Shown piece by piece: positions 7,643 through 16,651 of a stretch of 64,000 bases of DNA. Position numbers and translations under genes: made by a program. This DNA comes from Halobaculum sp. XH14 (lineage in GTDB: Archaea > Halobacteriota > Halobacteria > Halobacteriales > Haloferacaceae), in the NCBI RefSeq assembly GCF_032116555.1, contig NZ_CP134949.1:930001-994000 (forward strand). Direction: 5' to 3'. The notes under the pieces are model-generated. The model did no database searches and was not told the origin of the DNA. It saw only the letters and a list, made by a program, of their open reading frames with translations. How positions within the stretch are numbered: the first letter of the stretch is position 1; each line of letters starts with the position of its first letter.

Positions 7643-9867
7643 TATTGGAACCCGATCCGCCCGCCCTGGTCCCTGCGGAGCGAGTCCGTCCCGCCGCCCT
7701 TGAACTGCTCCTCGATGCCCTCGTAGTAGCTGAGGATGTCCTCGGAGATGGTCGGCCGGACGTTCTCCATCGCCTGCCGGAAGTGTCGCATGCCGACCTC
7801 CTCGGCGTCGTCGTCCTCGCGGAGCGCCTCGATGGCGGACTCGCGGGCGATCGATTCGAGGTCGGAGCCGACGTAGCCGTCGGTGATCTCGGCGAGTTCG
7901 CGGAGGCTCACGTCGGCGGCCAGCGGCGTGTCGTCGGTGTGGATCTTGAGGATCTGCTCGCGCCCCTCCTCGTCGGGCTGGCCGATCATCACGAGGCGGT
8001 CGAACCGGCCCGAGCGGATGAGCGCCGGGTCGATCATGTCCGGGCGGTTCGTCGCGCCGATGACCATCACGTCACCCATCTCCTCCAGCCCGTCGAGTTC
8101 GGTCAGGAGCTGGTTCACGACGCGCTCGGAGACGTTGTTGCCCATCTCCTGCCCCCGACTCGGTGCGAGGCTGTCCAGTTCGTCGAAGAAGATGATCGTC
8201 GGCGACACCTGGCGGGCCTTCCGGAACGTCTGCCGGATCGCCTTCTCGGACTCGCCGACCCACTTCGAGAGGAGCTGTGGCCCCCTGACGGAGATGAAGT
8301 TCGCGTTCGTCTCGTTGGCGACGGCCTTCGCCATCAGCGTCTTGCCCGTGCCGGGCGGGCCGTACAGCAGGACGCCCTTGGGCGCCTCGACGCCCATGCG
8401 CTGGAACTTCTCGGGGTCCGAGAGCGGCCACTCCACGGCCTCTTTCACCTTCTGCTTGGGGTCCTCCAGCCCGCCGACGTCGTCCCAGGTGATCTTCGGG
8501 AGTTCGACGAGCACCTCGCGCATCGCGGACGGCTCGACGTCCGCGAGCGCGCCGTGGAAGTCGTCCCGCTTGACGATCATCCGGTCGATGAGGCTCGGCG
8601 GGATGTCCTCCTCGTCGAGGTCGATCTCGGGGAGGTACCGGCGGAGCGCCTTCATCGCCGCCTCCTTCGTCAGGCTCTCGATGTCGGCGCCGACGAAGCC
8701 GTGCGTCTCGTCCGCCAGCCGGTCGAGGTCCACGTCGTCCGAGAGCGGCATCCCGCGGGTGTGGATCTGGAGCACCTCCTTCCGGCCCGACTCGTCGGGC
8801 ACGCCGATCTCGATCTCCCGGTCGAACCGACCCGGGCGTCGGAGCGCCGGGTCGACCGAGTCGACGCGGTTCGTCGCCGCGATGACGATGACCTGGCCGC
8901 GCGTCTCCAGCCCGTCCATCATCGTCAACAGCTGTGCGACGACGCGCCGCTCGACCTCGCCGGTGACGTCCTCCCGCTTGGGCGCGATGGAGTCGAGTTC
9001 GTCGATGAAGATGATGGCAGGCGACTCCTCCTTCGCGTCCTCGAAGATCTCCCGGAGCTGCTGTTCGGACTCGCCGTAGTACTTCGAGATGATCTCGGGG
9101 CCGGCGATGGAGAAGAACGAGGCGCTCGTCTCGTTGGCGACCGCCTTCGCCAGCAGCGTCTTCCCGGTGCCGGGCGGGCCGTGGAGCAGCACGCCCTGTG
9201 GCGGCTCGATGCCGAGCTTCTGGAAGATCTGCGGGTGCTTCATCGGGAGTTCGACCATCTCCCGGACCCGCTGGATCTCGCCCTGGAGGCCGCCGATGTC
9301 CTCGTAGGTGATCCCGCCGCCGGTCTTCTCGAACCCGGAGATGGGCTCCTCGCGGAGTTCGACCTCGGTGTCCTCTGTGATGAGGACGACGTCCTCGGGT
9401 TCGGTGTCGACCGCGATGAGGGGGATCGCCTGGCCCGGCGAGCGCATGAACGGGTGGTTCGTGCTCGACATCACCGGCACGATGTCGCGCTCGACGACGG
9501 GACGCTTGAGGATCTGGCGTTTCACCATCCCCGCCGCGTCGGAGCCGAACTGGACCGACGCCTCCTCGGGCGGCGCGAGCGTGAGGCTCTCGGCCTTCTG
9601 GGCCTCCGCCTTGCGAATCGTCACCCGTTCGCCGATGCCGACGTCGGCGTTCTGGCGTGTGAAGCCGTCGATGCGGACCGTGTCCGTGTTCCAGTCCTGC
9701 CGGTCGGCACGCCACACCTTCGCCGCGGTGGTCTCGGCACCCTCGATCTCGATGATGTCGCCGGGGGAGAGCTTCAGGTGGAGCAGCGTGTCGGGGTCGA
9801 GACGCGCGATGCCGCGCCCCGAGTCGTTCGGGTAAGCCTTCGCAACTTCGAGTTGGACTTCGTTCAT
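7642..9867 (-). CDS. cdc48: AAA ATPase Cdc48/p97 (VAT-type)
   Basis: Hexameric unfoldase that extracts and unfolds proteins for proteasomal degradation. The 741-residue product has the Cdc48 N domain (about 1-185, double-psi barrel and CDC48_2), then D1 and D2 AAA modules, each with GPPGTGKT, a Walker B ([18 protein letters not shown]) and an arginine-finger region ([16 protein letters not shown]). The C-terminus is Gly/Arg-rich. Start ATG at 9867 gives [13 protein letters not shown], the conserved beginning. The TTAA-type promoter at about 9917-9920 lies upstream. The stop codon overlaps the end of the neighbouring repeat element. Confidence 0.95.
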   Translation of the reverse strand: MNEVQLEVAKAYPNDSGRGIARLDPDTLLHLKLSPGDIIEIEGAETTAAKVWRADRQDWNTDTVRIDGFTRQNADVGIGERVTIRKAEAQKAESLTLAPPEEASVQFGSDAAGMVKRQILKRPVVERDIVPVMSSTNHPFMRSPGQAIPLIAVDTEPEDVVLITEDTEVELREEPISGFEKTGGGITYEDIGGLQGEIQRVREMVELPMKHPQIFQKLGIEPPQGVLLHGPPGTGKTLLAKAVANETSASFFSIAGPEIISKYYGESEQQLREIFEDAKEESPAIIFIDELDSIAPKREDVTGEVERRVVAQLLTMMDGLETRGQVIVIAATNRVDSVDPALRRPGRFDREIEIGVPDESGRKEVLQIHTRGMPLSDDVDLDRLADETHGFVGADIESLTKEAAMKALRRYLPEIDLDEEDIPPSLIDRMIVKRDDFHGALADVEPSAMREVLVELPKITWDDVGGLEDPKQKVKEAVEWPLSDPEKFQRMGVEAPKGVLLYGPPGTGKTLMAKAVANETNANFISVRGPQLLSKWVGESEKAIRQTFRKARQVSPTIIFFDELDSLAPSRGQEMGNNVSERVVNQLLTELDGLEEMGDVMVIGATNRPDMIDPALIRSGRFDRLVMIGQPDEEGREQILKIHTDDTPLAADVSLRELAEITDGYVGSDLESIARESAIEALREDDDAEEVGMRHFRQAMENVRPTISEDILSYYEGIEEQFKGGGTDSLRRDQGGRIGFQ

Positions 9868-10125
9868 GAGTTGGGGGACGGGGTGTTCGTGTGGGCAGTT
9901 ACCGGCGCGTTCGCGGTTAAGTGCTTTGCTACCGCCGCTCGCCGTCCGTTCTCGCCGATCCGTGCCACTATGTAACACGGTAGGTGGCGGGGCTTGAAAA
10001 CACCACCGGGTGGCCGATGACGGGCGGCAGACGCCGGACGGACGGCCCTGGACGGACGACCCCGGACGGAGGTGGGCCACCCGGTCTCCGAACACGGCGG
10101 CGGCGGCGCGACGGGGAACGGCCGC

Positions 10126-10139
10126 AGGCGGTACCGCCT
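10126..10139 (+). promoter_or_regulatory. Perfect palindrome at the larC promoter
   Basis: AGGCGGTACCGCCT, a perfect 14-base palindrome that abuts the TATA-like TTTACC at about 10140. The larC ATG lies at 10166, so a protein bound here would block the basal factors. It is a candidate operator. The regulator is unknown; a nickel-responsive one is only a guess from the gene it precedes. Confidence 0.5.
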
Positions 10140-10165
10140 TTACCCCCGCACCCCGAGGTGGAGGT

Positions 10166-11572
10166 ATGCGAACGCTCGCTCTCGACGGCCGGATGGGTGC
10201 CGCCGGCGACATGCTGCTCGGCGCGCTCGTCGCGGCCGGCGCCGACCCGTCCGTCCTCGACCCGGTCGAGGACCACCTGCCGATCACGTACGAGTTCGAG
10301 ACGGTCGACGAGTGCGGCATCTCCGCGACGCGTGCCCGCGTCGTTCACGACGACGCGGGCGGCGATGCGGACCACGGTGACGGGCACGAGCACGACCACG
10401 GCCGTGACGACGACGGGGGCCACTCGCACACGCATTCTCACGGCGCGGATCACGACCACGAGGAGCACCAGCACGACCACGGCGCCGACTGCCCGCGCGG
10501 CCACGACCACGCCCACGAGCACGGCGCGGAGGGGCACGGCCCGCAGCGAACGTACGCGGAGGTCGTGGCGTTCGTCGAGGGGATGGGCCTCCCGGAGGCC
10601 GTCGAGGCCGACGCGCTGGCGACGTTCGAGATCCTCGGCGAGGCCGAATCGTCGGTCCACGACCAGCCGCTGGGGGACACCCACTTCCACGAGGTCGGCG
10701 CGGACGACGCCATCGCGGACGTCGTCGGCTGCTGTCTCCTGCTCGCGGACCTGGGGCCCGAGCGCATCGTGACGACGCCGCTGTCCACGGGCGACGGCGA
10801 GGTCGAGTTCAGCCATGGCGTCTACCCGGTCCCGGTTCCGGCGGTCGTCGAGATCGCCGAGCGGGCGGACTGGTCGCTCCGCGGCGGTCCCGTCGACGCC
10901 GAACTGCTGACGCCGACCGGCGCGGCGATCCTCGCGCAGTTCGCCGACGGCGTCGACCGCCTCCCCTCGCTCCGCGTCGCGGGTTCGGGCTACGGCGCGG
11001 GCGGCTACGACTTCCCCGACCGGCCGAACGTCCTCCGGGCCATCGTGGGCGAGGCCCGGTCGGGCGACGGCACCGCGGCCGACGAGGCTGCCGAGGGCGA
11101 CGCGTCGGGGCTCGTTCACGACGACGTCGCGGTGCTGGAGACGAACCTCGACGACGCGACGCCGGAGGTGCTCGGGGGGCTCCACGAGGCGCTCGCCGAG
11201 GCCGGCGCGCGCGACGTGTCGGTCCTGCCGGCGACGATGAAGAAGTCGCGGCCGGGCCACCTCGTGAAGGTCGTCTGCAAGCCCGACGACGCGGAGGCGG
11301 TCGCGCGCCGCCTCGCCGAGGAGACCGGGACGCTCGGGGTGCGGGAGGGCGGCGCGAGCCACCGCTGGATCGCCGAGCGCTCGTTCGAGACGGTCGCACT
11401 CGACGTCGACGGATCGACCCACGAGGTGTCGATCAAGGTGGCCGCCGACGCCTCCGGCACCGTGTACGACGTGAGCGCCGAGTACGACGACGCCGCGGCG
11501 GTCGCGCGCGAGACCGGCCTGTCGACCCGCGAGGTGATTCGCCGTGCCGAAGCGGCCCGCGGGGAGGACTGA
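10166..11572 (+). CDS. larC: Nickel-pincer cofactor biosynthesis protein LarC with His-rich insert
   Basis: LarC (DUF111) inserts nickel into the pyridinium bis-thiocarboxylate pincer cofactor, first known from lactate racemase. The 468-residue product begins [21 protein letters not shown], the family N-terminus. The conserved [15 protein letters not shown] and [13 protein letters not shown] segments follow, then the C-terminal domain [15 protein letters not shown]. Residues 61-124 are an insert with 19 His, mostly alternating with Asp/Glu/Ser, a probable nickel store. I chose the ATG at 10166 (preceded by GAGGT and a TATA 25 bases upstream) over one at 10010. No larB or larE is nearby. Confidence 0.92.
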   Translation: MRTLALDGRMGAAGDMLLGALVAAGADPSVLDPVEDHLPITYEFETVDECGISATRARVVHDDAGGDADHGDGHEHDHGRDDDGGHSHTHSHGADHDHEEHQHDHGADCPRGHDHAHEHGAEGHGPQRTYAEVVAFVEGMGLPEAVEADALATFEILGEAESSVHDQPLGDTHFHEVGADDAIADVVGCCLLLADLGPERIVTTPLSTGDGEVEFSHGVYPVPVPAVVEIAERADWSLRGGPVDAELLTPTGAAILAQFADGVDRLPSLRVAGSGYGAGGYDFPDRPNVLRAIVGEARSGDGTAADEAAEGDASGLVHDDVAVLETNLDDATPEVLGGLHEALAEAGARDVSVLPATMKKSRPGHLVKVVCKPDDAEAVARRLAEETGTLGVREGGASHRWIAERSFETVALDVDGSTHEVSIKVAADASGTVYDVSAEYDDAAAVARETGLSTREVIRRAEAARGED

Positions 11573-11602
11573 GCCGGCCGACTCGAGGAACGGGCGAGGG
11601 GA

Positions 11603-11764
11603 ATGAGCGACCGATACGAATGTCCGAACTGCGGCCGACGGTTCGCCCGCGAGGAGGCGACGCGGTCCGAGACGATGGGCGGCCTCGACCCCGCGACGTG
11701 GCAGACCCTGAACTGTCCAGCCTGCGGCGCACGGGTGAAGACGGTGTTCGTCGGCGACGAGTAG
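11603..11764 (+). CDS. 53-residue zinc-ribbon protein with two Cys pairs
   Basis: Small reading frame 30 bases after larC with GAGGGG before the ATG. It encodes CPNCGRRF near residue 7 and CPACGARV near residue 38, two CPxCG knuckles that together could hold one zinc. Such single-domain zinc-finger microproteins are common in haloarchaea and a few are known regulators. Function unknown. Spacing suggests co-transcription with larC, so a metal-linked role is possible but unproven. Confidence 0.75.
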   Translation: MSDRYECPNCGRRFAREEATRSETMGGLDPATWQTLNCPACGARVKTVFVGDE

Positions 11765-11844
11765 TCCCCTCGGCCCGGAGTACCGCGGAGCTCGTGGTTC
11801 AGACGGCGAGGCTCGGGGCCACTCCGTCCGCCGTTCGGCGAGCG

Positions 11845-12585
11845 CTACTCCTCCCGCTGTTCGGCCAGTGCCTCCGCCATCGTCAGGTCGCCGAGCGCGA
11901 CCCGCCTGGCGAGCGCCTCGCCGATGGTCACCGCGCCATCCGAGCGCTCGCGCGACTCGTTTTTCACCCGCTGGATCTCTCCGGGCGTGGGATCGAGGTC
12001 GCGCGTCTCGATCCGCTCGCCCTCGCGTCGGGCGATGTTCACCGCCGCGAGCACGTCGGCCAGCCCCTTGCCCGTCGCGCCCGCGCCGAGCGACGGGGTC
12101 GTCCCGGTCTCGTCGACGAGTTCGACGGTCACGCCCTCCAGGTCGTTGACGACGCGGGCGCCCTGGAGGCGGGCGCCGTCGCCGACCCTGACCAGCGCGT
12201 CCGGTTCGTCGGCGACCGCCTCCCTGATGGCCTCGACCGCGTCGGCGACCGGGAGGTGATGGACCGCCACGACGGTGTCGCCCGAGAGGACGGCGACGCC
12301 CGGACGTTCGCCAGGGTCGACGCCGATCACGAGCCGCTCGTCGCCGCCGCGGAGGGTGCCCAGCGCGGTCGCTACACCCTCGTCGGCGTCCGACGCGGTG
12401 GTGGTGACGTGTGCGACTTCGTCGTCCTCGACCGGGACCGGGTCGTCGACCGCGGAGATGACGACCGCGGCGCGGTCGGGGAGGTCGCCGCCGGGTTCCC
12501 GCGTGGTGAACGTCGCTCCGCGGTCCCGCAGTTCGCCGACGACGGCGTGATAGAGCGCGAAGTCCTCGGTGGCGACGACGATCAC
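11845..12585 (-). CDS. RuvC/RNase H-fold-like protein, uncharacterised
   Basis: 246 residues. The centre reads LVIGVDPGERPGVAVL (GVDPG at 88-92), the same opening strand and Asp as RuvC-type nuclease folds. Further acidic residues (DEPDALVRVGDG, VELVDETG) and a C-terminal NIARREGERI segment fit a two-lobe fold. The first 80 residues form a separate alpha/beta domain that may bind a nucleotide or nucleic acid. It is divergent from radB, with 136 bases between starts, and a DNA-repair role is plausible. I have not confirmed all catalytic acids, so nuclease activity is inference. Confidence 0.7.
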   Translation of the reverse strand: MIVVATEDFALYHAVVGELRDRGATFTTREPGGDLPDRAAVVISAVDDPVPVEDDEVAHVTTTASDADEGVATALGTLRGGDERLVIGVDPGERPGVAVLSGDTVVAVHHLPVADAVEAIREAVADEPDALVRVGDGARLQGARVVNDLEGVTVELVDETGTTPSLGAGATGKGLADVLAAVNIARREGERIETRDLDPTPGEIQRVKNESRERSDGAVTIGEALARRVALGDLTMAEALAEQREE

Positions 12586-12721
12586 GAGCGGGAGTACGTC
12601 GCCTGAGGTGCTTTACCGTGTCGGCGACGCGGTCGGTCCGGGGCCGGGTTCACCCGGACGACCGCCCGGCGAGGTCGCGCGGTCCGGGAGGTTCTTATCG
12701 GATGCCGCCCGACCCACGGCC

Positions 12722-13414
12722 GTGCCCGACCCGCTCACCACCGGCTCAGACGCCCTCGACGACCTGCTCGGCGGGGGGATCGAACGGGGCGTCGTCACAC
12801 AGCTCTACGGCCCGCCGGCGGCCGGGAAGACGAACGTCGCGCTGACCGCGGCGGCCGAGGCGGCCATCGCGGGCGAGACGGTGCTGTACGTCGACACCGA
12901 GGACCTCTCGATGGAGCGCTTCCGACAGATCGTCGAGGCGCGCACCGACGAGGCGGTCGAGGAGGTCGCCGCCCGCCTCATCGTCACCGAGGCGCTCTCG
13001 TTCGAGGACCAGGCCGAGGCGGTCCGGGACGTCGACGGGTTCGCCGAGGACGCGGATCTGGTCGTCCTCGACTCGGCGACCGGCTTCTATCGGCTGGAAC
13101 GGGGCGAGGACCAGCAGGGGGGCGACTCGCTGCGGGCGGTGGCGAAACAGGTCACCCACCTGCTCTCGCTGGCCCGCAAGCACGACCTCGGCGTGCTCAT
13201 CACGAACCAGGTGTTCACCGACCCGGACGCCGACCGGGTCCGGCCGCTCGGGGGCAACACGCTCGAACACTGGACGGGCGTCGTCGTTCGGCTCGACCGG
13301 TACCGCGGCGGCAACCGTCGCGCGACCCTCGAGAAGCACCGGTCCCAGCCCGCCGGCGAGACCGCGCGGTTCCGCATCACGGGTGCCGGCATCGAGGATG
13401 GGGAGGCGCGCTGA
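12722..13414 (+). CDS. radB: DNA repair and recombination protein RadB
   Basis: Archaeal RadA paralogue that assists RadA in homologous recombination. 230 residues; Walker A GPPAAGKT (30-37), Walker B DLVVLDS, and a LITNQVF segment near the C-terminal third. It lacks the N-terminal helix-hairpin-helix of RadA, as expected for RadB. I use the GTG at 12722 because the protein then begins right at the family N-terminus (PDPLTTGSDALDDLLGGG), and TTCTTATCG at about 12693 gives a TATA at leaderless distance. In-frame codons further upstream are Pro/Gly-rich noise. Confidence 0.92.
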   Translation: MPDPLTTGSDALDDLLGGGIERGVVTQLYGPPAAGKTNVALTAAAEAAIAGETVLYVDTEDLSMERFRQIVEARTDEAVEEVAARLIVTEALSFEDQAEAVRDVDGFAEDADLVVLDSATGFYRLERGEDQQGGDSLRAVAKQVTHLLSLARKHDLGVLITNQVFTDPDADRVRPLGGNTLEHWTGVVVRLDRYRGGNRRATLEKHRSQPAGETARFRITGAGIEDGEAR

Positions 13415-13508
13415 GCCCCCCGTTCCCGCGGAGTTCCCGTTTCCGGACGCGAGGAGTCCGGAGACGGGAGTCGAGCGATTCAAGTAGTCGCCGGCGGTTT
13501 GTCCGGGC

Positions 13509-13886
13509 ATGAAAGACCAGAGCGGTCGCGAGAAGCGCAAGCGGACCGGCGGTCGACGCCGCACGTTCCGGAACAAGAAGCGCCACCAGCTCGGCCGCGA
13601 GCCGGCCGAGACGACCGTGGGCGAGCCCCGCTTCCAGGTCGTCGCCTCCCGCGGCACCGGCGAGAAGGTCCGCGCGCTCTCGACCAACGTCGCGCAGGTG
13701 ACCGACGACGGCGAGACGACCGAGGCCGACATCGAGGACGTCGTCGAGAACCCCGCGAACGTCAACTACGTCCGCCGGAACATCATCACGAAGGGCGCGG
13801 TCATCGAGACGAGCGCCGGTACCGCCCGCGTCACCTCCCGTCCGGGCCAGTCCGGGCAGGTCAACGCGGTCGTCGTCGACGAGTAA
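13509..13886 (+). CDS. rps8e: 30S ribosomal protein S8e
   Basis: Archaeal/eukaryotic ribosomal small-subunit protein, 125 residues. The basic N-terminus with the KRKRTGGRRR run and the RNKKRHQLGREPAET segment is diagnostic, as are VRRNIITKGAVIET and the C-terminal SRPGQSGQVNAVVV. Normal length for the family. ATTCAAGTAG at 13479-13488 lies 25-30 bases before the ATG, a leaderless promoter. It stands alone between radB and a cupin gene on the other strand. Confidence 0.97.
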   Translation: MKDQSGREKRKRTGGRRRTFRNKKRHQLGREPAETTVGEPRFQVVASRGTGEKVRALSTNVAQVTDDGETTEADIEDVVENPANVNYVRRNIITKGAVIETSAGTARVTSRPGQSGQVNAVVVDE

Positions 13887-13969
13887 CGCCCTCGCGTTCT
13901 TCGGTTTCCTCGGCGCCGAGCGACCGCGCCGGCCGGTCAGCCGTTCCTTCTCGCCCGCCACTCCGACGG

Positions 13970-14299
13970 TCAGCCGCTGCCCGGAAGCGGGCAGAGGCTC
14001 GCGGTGACGGCTGCGACCTCGTCGGTGTCGTTTCGCGCGCCGTGGACGTCGCCCCGCTCGTGGAGGACGACCCCCGGCGCGTCGATCGCCTCCGCCACGT
14101 CGTCCCGCAATACCGTTACCGTCCCCCGGACGACGTGGAAGACGTTCGTGCTGTCGGCGTGCTCGTGGGGGTCGAGTTCGGCACCGGGGCCGAGCGCGAA
14201 CAGCTTCACGAGCACGTCGTCGGTCACGACCAGTTCCGCGGAGTCGACGGTGCCGTCGTCGGGGTCGAGGTCGGCGAGGGCCTCGGCAAGTCGGTCCAT
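13970..14299 (-). CDS. Cupin-domain protein
   Basis: Small single-domain cupin, 109 residues. The first metal-binding motif reads ELDPHEHADSTNVFHVVRG (G-x5-HxH-x3-4-E variant) and the second reads GVVLHERGDVHGARN. The fold is a small beta-barrel that usually binds one metal. The substrate is unknown. The ATG at 14299 (MDRLAEALAD) is preferred; the frame extends upstream into Arg/Pro-rich sequence without family character. Convergent with rps8e. Confidence 0.75.
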   Translation of the reverse strand: MDRLAEALADLDPDDGTVDSAELVVTDDVLVKLFALGPGAELDPHEHADSTNVFHVVRGTVTVLRDDVAEAIDAPGVVLHERGDVHGARNDTDEVAAVTASLCPLPGSG

Positions 14300-14531
14300 G
14301 CGGAGCCGTTCGCTCCGTGAAGTAAAAGCGTGTGTGGGTGCCCGTGGCGGTCTCGTTCCACCGTCTCGGTGGGTGCCCGGACGCGGTGCCCCCCGACACC
14401 GCAACGGGCGGTGGTGTCCCGCCCGGCGTGTGGCTCCGATTCGCGCCCCCGGCGGGGCGCGTCGACGTTCAGTTACCGTCCGTTCCCGGCGGCCGATCCG
14501 CCGTCGTCACCGTCCGCGTTCCGGACCGCGG

Positions 14532-15356
14532 TTACGGGCGGCCGTTGCCGTTCCCGCGGTCGTCGTCTTCATCGTCGTCGTCGTCATCCTCGTCGTCTTC
14601 ATCGTCGTCGTCGTCATCCTCGTCGTCGGTGTCGTCGTCCTCGTCGTGGACGTCCTCGGGCGGACCCGCGTCGTCCGGCCGGCCGCGGTCGTCTTCCTCG
14701 TCCTCGTCGTCAGCGTCCTCGTCGTCAGCGTCCTCGTCGGACGGGCCGATGTCGTCCGGTCGGCCGCGATCCTCGGGAGCGCCGACGTCCTCGGGCGACT
14801 TCTCGCCGGAGGCGACGTCGTGGAGCGCCTCGCCGAGCGTCGTGTTCTTGTTCAGGTCACCGTCGAGGTAGGCGTTGATGACGGCGTGGATGTTCTCGAC
14901 GCGCTCGTCGGCCTGCTCGGGCATCTCGCTCGGCGGGCCGCGCGTCTCGTTCTCCTCCTCGTCGTCCCCCTCGTCGGCGTAGGAGAACTCGCCCTCCTCG
15001 AGGGTCAGCGAGTCGTTCTCCACGCTGTAGACGAACTCGCCGGTGACGTTCTCGCCCGTCACCGTGACGGTGAACTCCGAGGCGTTCGTCTCGAAGGTGA
15101 TCCGCCCGTCCGCGTCGGTCGTTCCGACGGGCTCCTCGTCGACGGCGACGTCGAGCCCCTCGACGCCCGAGCCGTTGGCGGTGACCTCGAACGTCACCGT
15201 GCCGTTGTCGTAGCTCGCGTCCGCGTCGTATTCGTCGAGGTCGGCGTCGGTCGCCGCGCTCGCGTTCGTTCCCCCCGTGCCGGCCGCGGCGGCCCCCGCA
15301 CCGGCGCTCACCAGGAGCGCGGCGGCGGCGACCGTGAGCAGTTTTCGGACGTTCAT
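14532..15356 (-). CDS. Secreted protein with very acidic repetitive tail
   Basis: 274 residues. Sec-type signal peptide (residues 1-26, cleavage probably in the GAAAAG region), then a beta-rich Asn/Thr/Glu domain (about 45-125) resembling a carboxypeptidase-regulatory or Ig-like fold, a helical segment (about 140-180), and a tail dominated by Asp/Glu with GRPDD(I/A)GP spacers. The tail DNA contains an exact 30-base tandem duplication at 14561-14620. TTTTATGG at about 15385-15394 provides a TATA. Function unknown; related tail-bearing exported proteins are common in haloarchaea. Confidence 0.7.
   Translation of the reverse strand: MNVRKLLTVAAAALLVSAGAGAAAAGTGGTNASAATDADLDEYDADASYDNGTVTFEVTANGSGVEGLDVAVDEEPVGTTDADGRITFETNASEFTVTVTGENVTGEFVYSVENDSLTLEEGEFSYADEGDDEEENETRGPPSEMPEQADERVENIHAVINAYLDGDLNKNTTLGEALHDVASGEKSPEDVGAPEDRGRPDDIGPSDEDADDEDADDEDEEDDRGRPDDAGPPEDVHDEDDDTDDEDDDDDDEDDEDDDDDDEDDDRGNGNGRP
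14561..14620. repeat. Exact 30-base tandem duplication in acidic tail
   Basis: The unit at 14561-14590 is repeated without change at 14591-14620. It encodes runs of Asp/Glu on the minus strand and lies inside a longer GTC/ATC-rich low-complexity stretch (about 14555-14760), so tail length is likely to vary between strains by slippage. Confidence 0.85.
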
Positions 15357-15546
15357 CGCGGTTCCCCCGACCGGAGCCACCCCCATAAAACGGGGAAACG
15401 TCGAACCAGCGTTTCGGGTTCTGAAGCGCTCTGAAGCCGAATTAACTCCGATTAAGGAGGATTCGGATCGCTCGATTCGCTCCGTTCGTTCGGGACGCTC
15501 GGGACACTCGATGACGCCGGGAGCCGCGTCGTTCCGGACCCGCGGA

Positions 15547-15876
15547 CTACGCCGCGAGTTCCTCGGCGACCGCGTCGGCCGCGAGGAGTTCGGGGTCGAC
15601 GGCGAGGTCGACCTGGCCCTTCGCGAACTCCGGGAGCGAGTCGTCCGCGTAGACAACCGCGCGGGCGTCGGGGTTCAGTTCCTTGGCGACGGGGATGCTC
15701 GTCGCCTCGTCGACGTCGGTGAGGACGAACAGCGCGGCGTCCTCGATGCCGGCCGCCTCCAGGCGGTCGGCGGTGACGACGCCGTCGATTCGGGTGACGG
15801 CGACGTCCTGGGAGTCGAGGGCGTCCCCGAGGCCGTGCTCGTCGGGACCGGCGACGATGGCGGATGTCGTGGGCAT
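15547..15876 (-). CDS. Small Rossmann-like (TrkA-N-like) protein
   Basis: 109 residues. Alternating beta strands and helices (AIVAGPDEHGLGDAL, VAVTRIDG, AALFVLTDV, ARAVVYADDSL) look like a truncated TrkA-N/RCK NAD-binding fold without the canonical GxGxxG. I think it belongs to a haloarchaeal family (possibly DUF7126), but I am not certain of the number. Function unknown. Upstream lies a 775-base repeat-rich gap. Confidence 0.7.
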   Translation of the reverse strand: MPTTSAIVAGPDEHGLGDALDSQDVAVTRIDGVVTADRLEAAGIEDAALFVLTDVDEATSIPVAKELNPDARAVVYADDSLPEFAKGQVDLAVDPELLAADAVAEELAA

Positions 15877-15955
15877 GGGTCCTTGGAGCGTGTGAGCGGT
15901 GAAAAGGGGTCGTATTCGTGATTCGCGTTTGGGTCGGATTGGGTGTCGGTACGTG

Positions 15956-16065
15956 GGTTGTTTCGGTCGTCACTTCGACCGCCTCGAAAGCCCCCGTGGC
16001 GCTCGACTTCTGCGGTTGTTTGGTCATCGCTTCGACTACCTCGAAAGCCCCCGCGGCGCTCGACT
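15956..16065. repeat. 58-base tandem duplication
   Basis: Two imperfect copies, starting GGTTGTTT at 15956 and at 16014. Each contains CTCGAAAGCCCCCG(T/C)GGC followed by GCTCGACT. The CTCGAAAGCCCCC core belongs to the second dispersed repeat family of this window (also at 20304, 20524, 24664, 32489 and 34100). Confidence 0.8.
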
Positions 16066-16200
16066 CGGTGCGGCCGCTGCGCTCCTCGCGCTCGCTTCGC
16101 TCGCGCTGTCGTTCGAAAATCGAAGATTTTCGTGATGACGAGAGAGCGGAGCTCTCTCGAACCACGGTGCTTGTCGGTCCGCGCCGTCCCCGAGAGGAGC

Positions 16201-16220
16201 GGCCCCTTTCAGTCCCACCC
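16201..16220 (+). repeat. Dispersed motif GGCCCCTTTCAGTCCCACCC
   Basis: One instance of the 20-base motif that recurs at 20318-20337 (same strand), 32601-32620 (C for T and G for A variants) and 34050-34069 (reverse complement). All instances are between genes. No function is known to me. Confidence 0.7.
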
Positions 16221-16497
16221 AGCGGTTGGTCGGCCAAGCATCGCAGGCCCGACTACCGCTCGTGCCGCCGTGGGTAGTCCGAAGGGACGTTCGCCTGGTC
16301 AGTCGGTGAGCATGTCGGCAGCAGGGGTGGGGTCGGCGGTTGCTGGCGGTCGGCGCGCGTGACGCGAACCCCCTTATGGGGTGAGTCGACGCGCGCGAGG
16401 GGTGAGAAGCGCAGCGAGCCTGCGAGCGAGCATCGCAAGCGGTTGGGGAGGGCGAGGCCGTAATCACCGCCAGGGGTAGTGGTCTACTGCTGAACTA

Positions 16498-16574
16498 CCG
16501 ACGCAACGACGAACCCACTCACAGCCGACGCAACGACGAACCCCACTCACAGCAGACGCAACGACTAACTCCCG
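16498..16574. repeat. 27/28-base tandem repeat
   Basis: Unit CCGACGCAACGACGAACC plus CACTCACAG, copy 1 at 16498-16524, copy 2 at 16525-16552 (one extra C), and a decaying third copy at 16553-16574. It lies about 80 bases before the start of the TVP38-type gene. The units have no internal palindrome, so this is not CRISPR-like. Confidence 0.8.
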
Positions 16575-16651
16575 ACCGAGAACCCAACCCCACGCTAATC
16601 CCACCGAACCCCATCACGCGCCTTTTTCAGCCGGCAGGAACACCCGAACCC

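Larger units (their letters stand above)
15877..16651. other. Repeat-rich divergent intergenic region
   Basis: 775 bases with no credible gene. In order: a 58-base tandem duplication (15956-16065), short perfect hairpins (CGAAAATC-GAA-GATTTTCG at 16114-16132; GAGAGAGC-GGA-GCTCTCTC at 16140-16158), the motif GGCCCCTTTCAGTCCCACCC (16201-16220), and a 27/28-base tandem repeat (16498-16574). The 3' end has CCTTTTTC (about 16621) as the TATA for the next gene. Confidence 0.75.

Noticed and set aside
10010-10165. Upstream start for larC
   Set aside because: Would add 52 Arg/Pro/Gly-rich residues; promoter and family N-terminus favour 10166.
14560-14760. GTC/ATC-rich repeats as a possible CRISPR or origin
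   Set aside because: They code for an acidic tail in frame and have no spaced unique units.
16498-16574. CRISPR array
   Set aside because: Units are contiguous with no spacers and only two to three copies.
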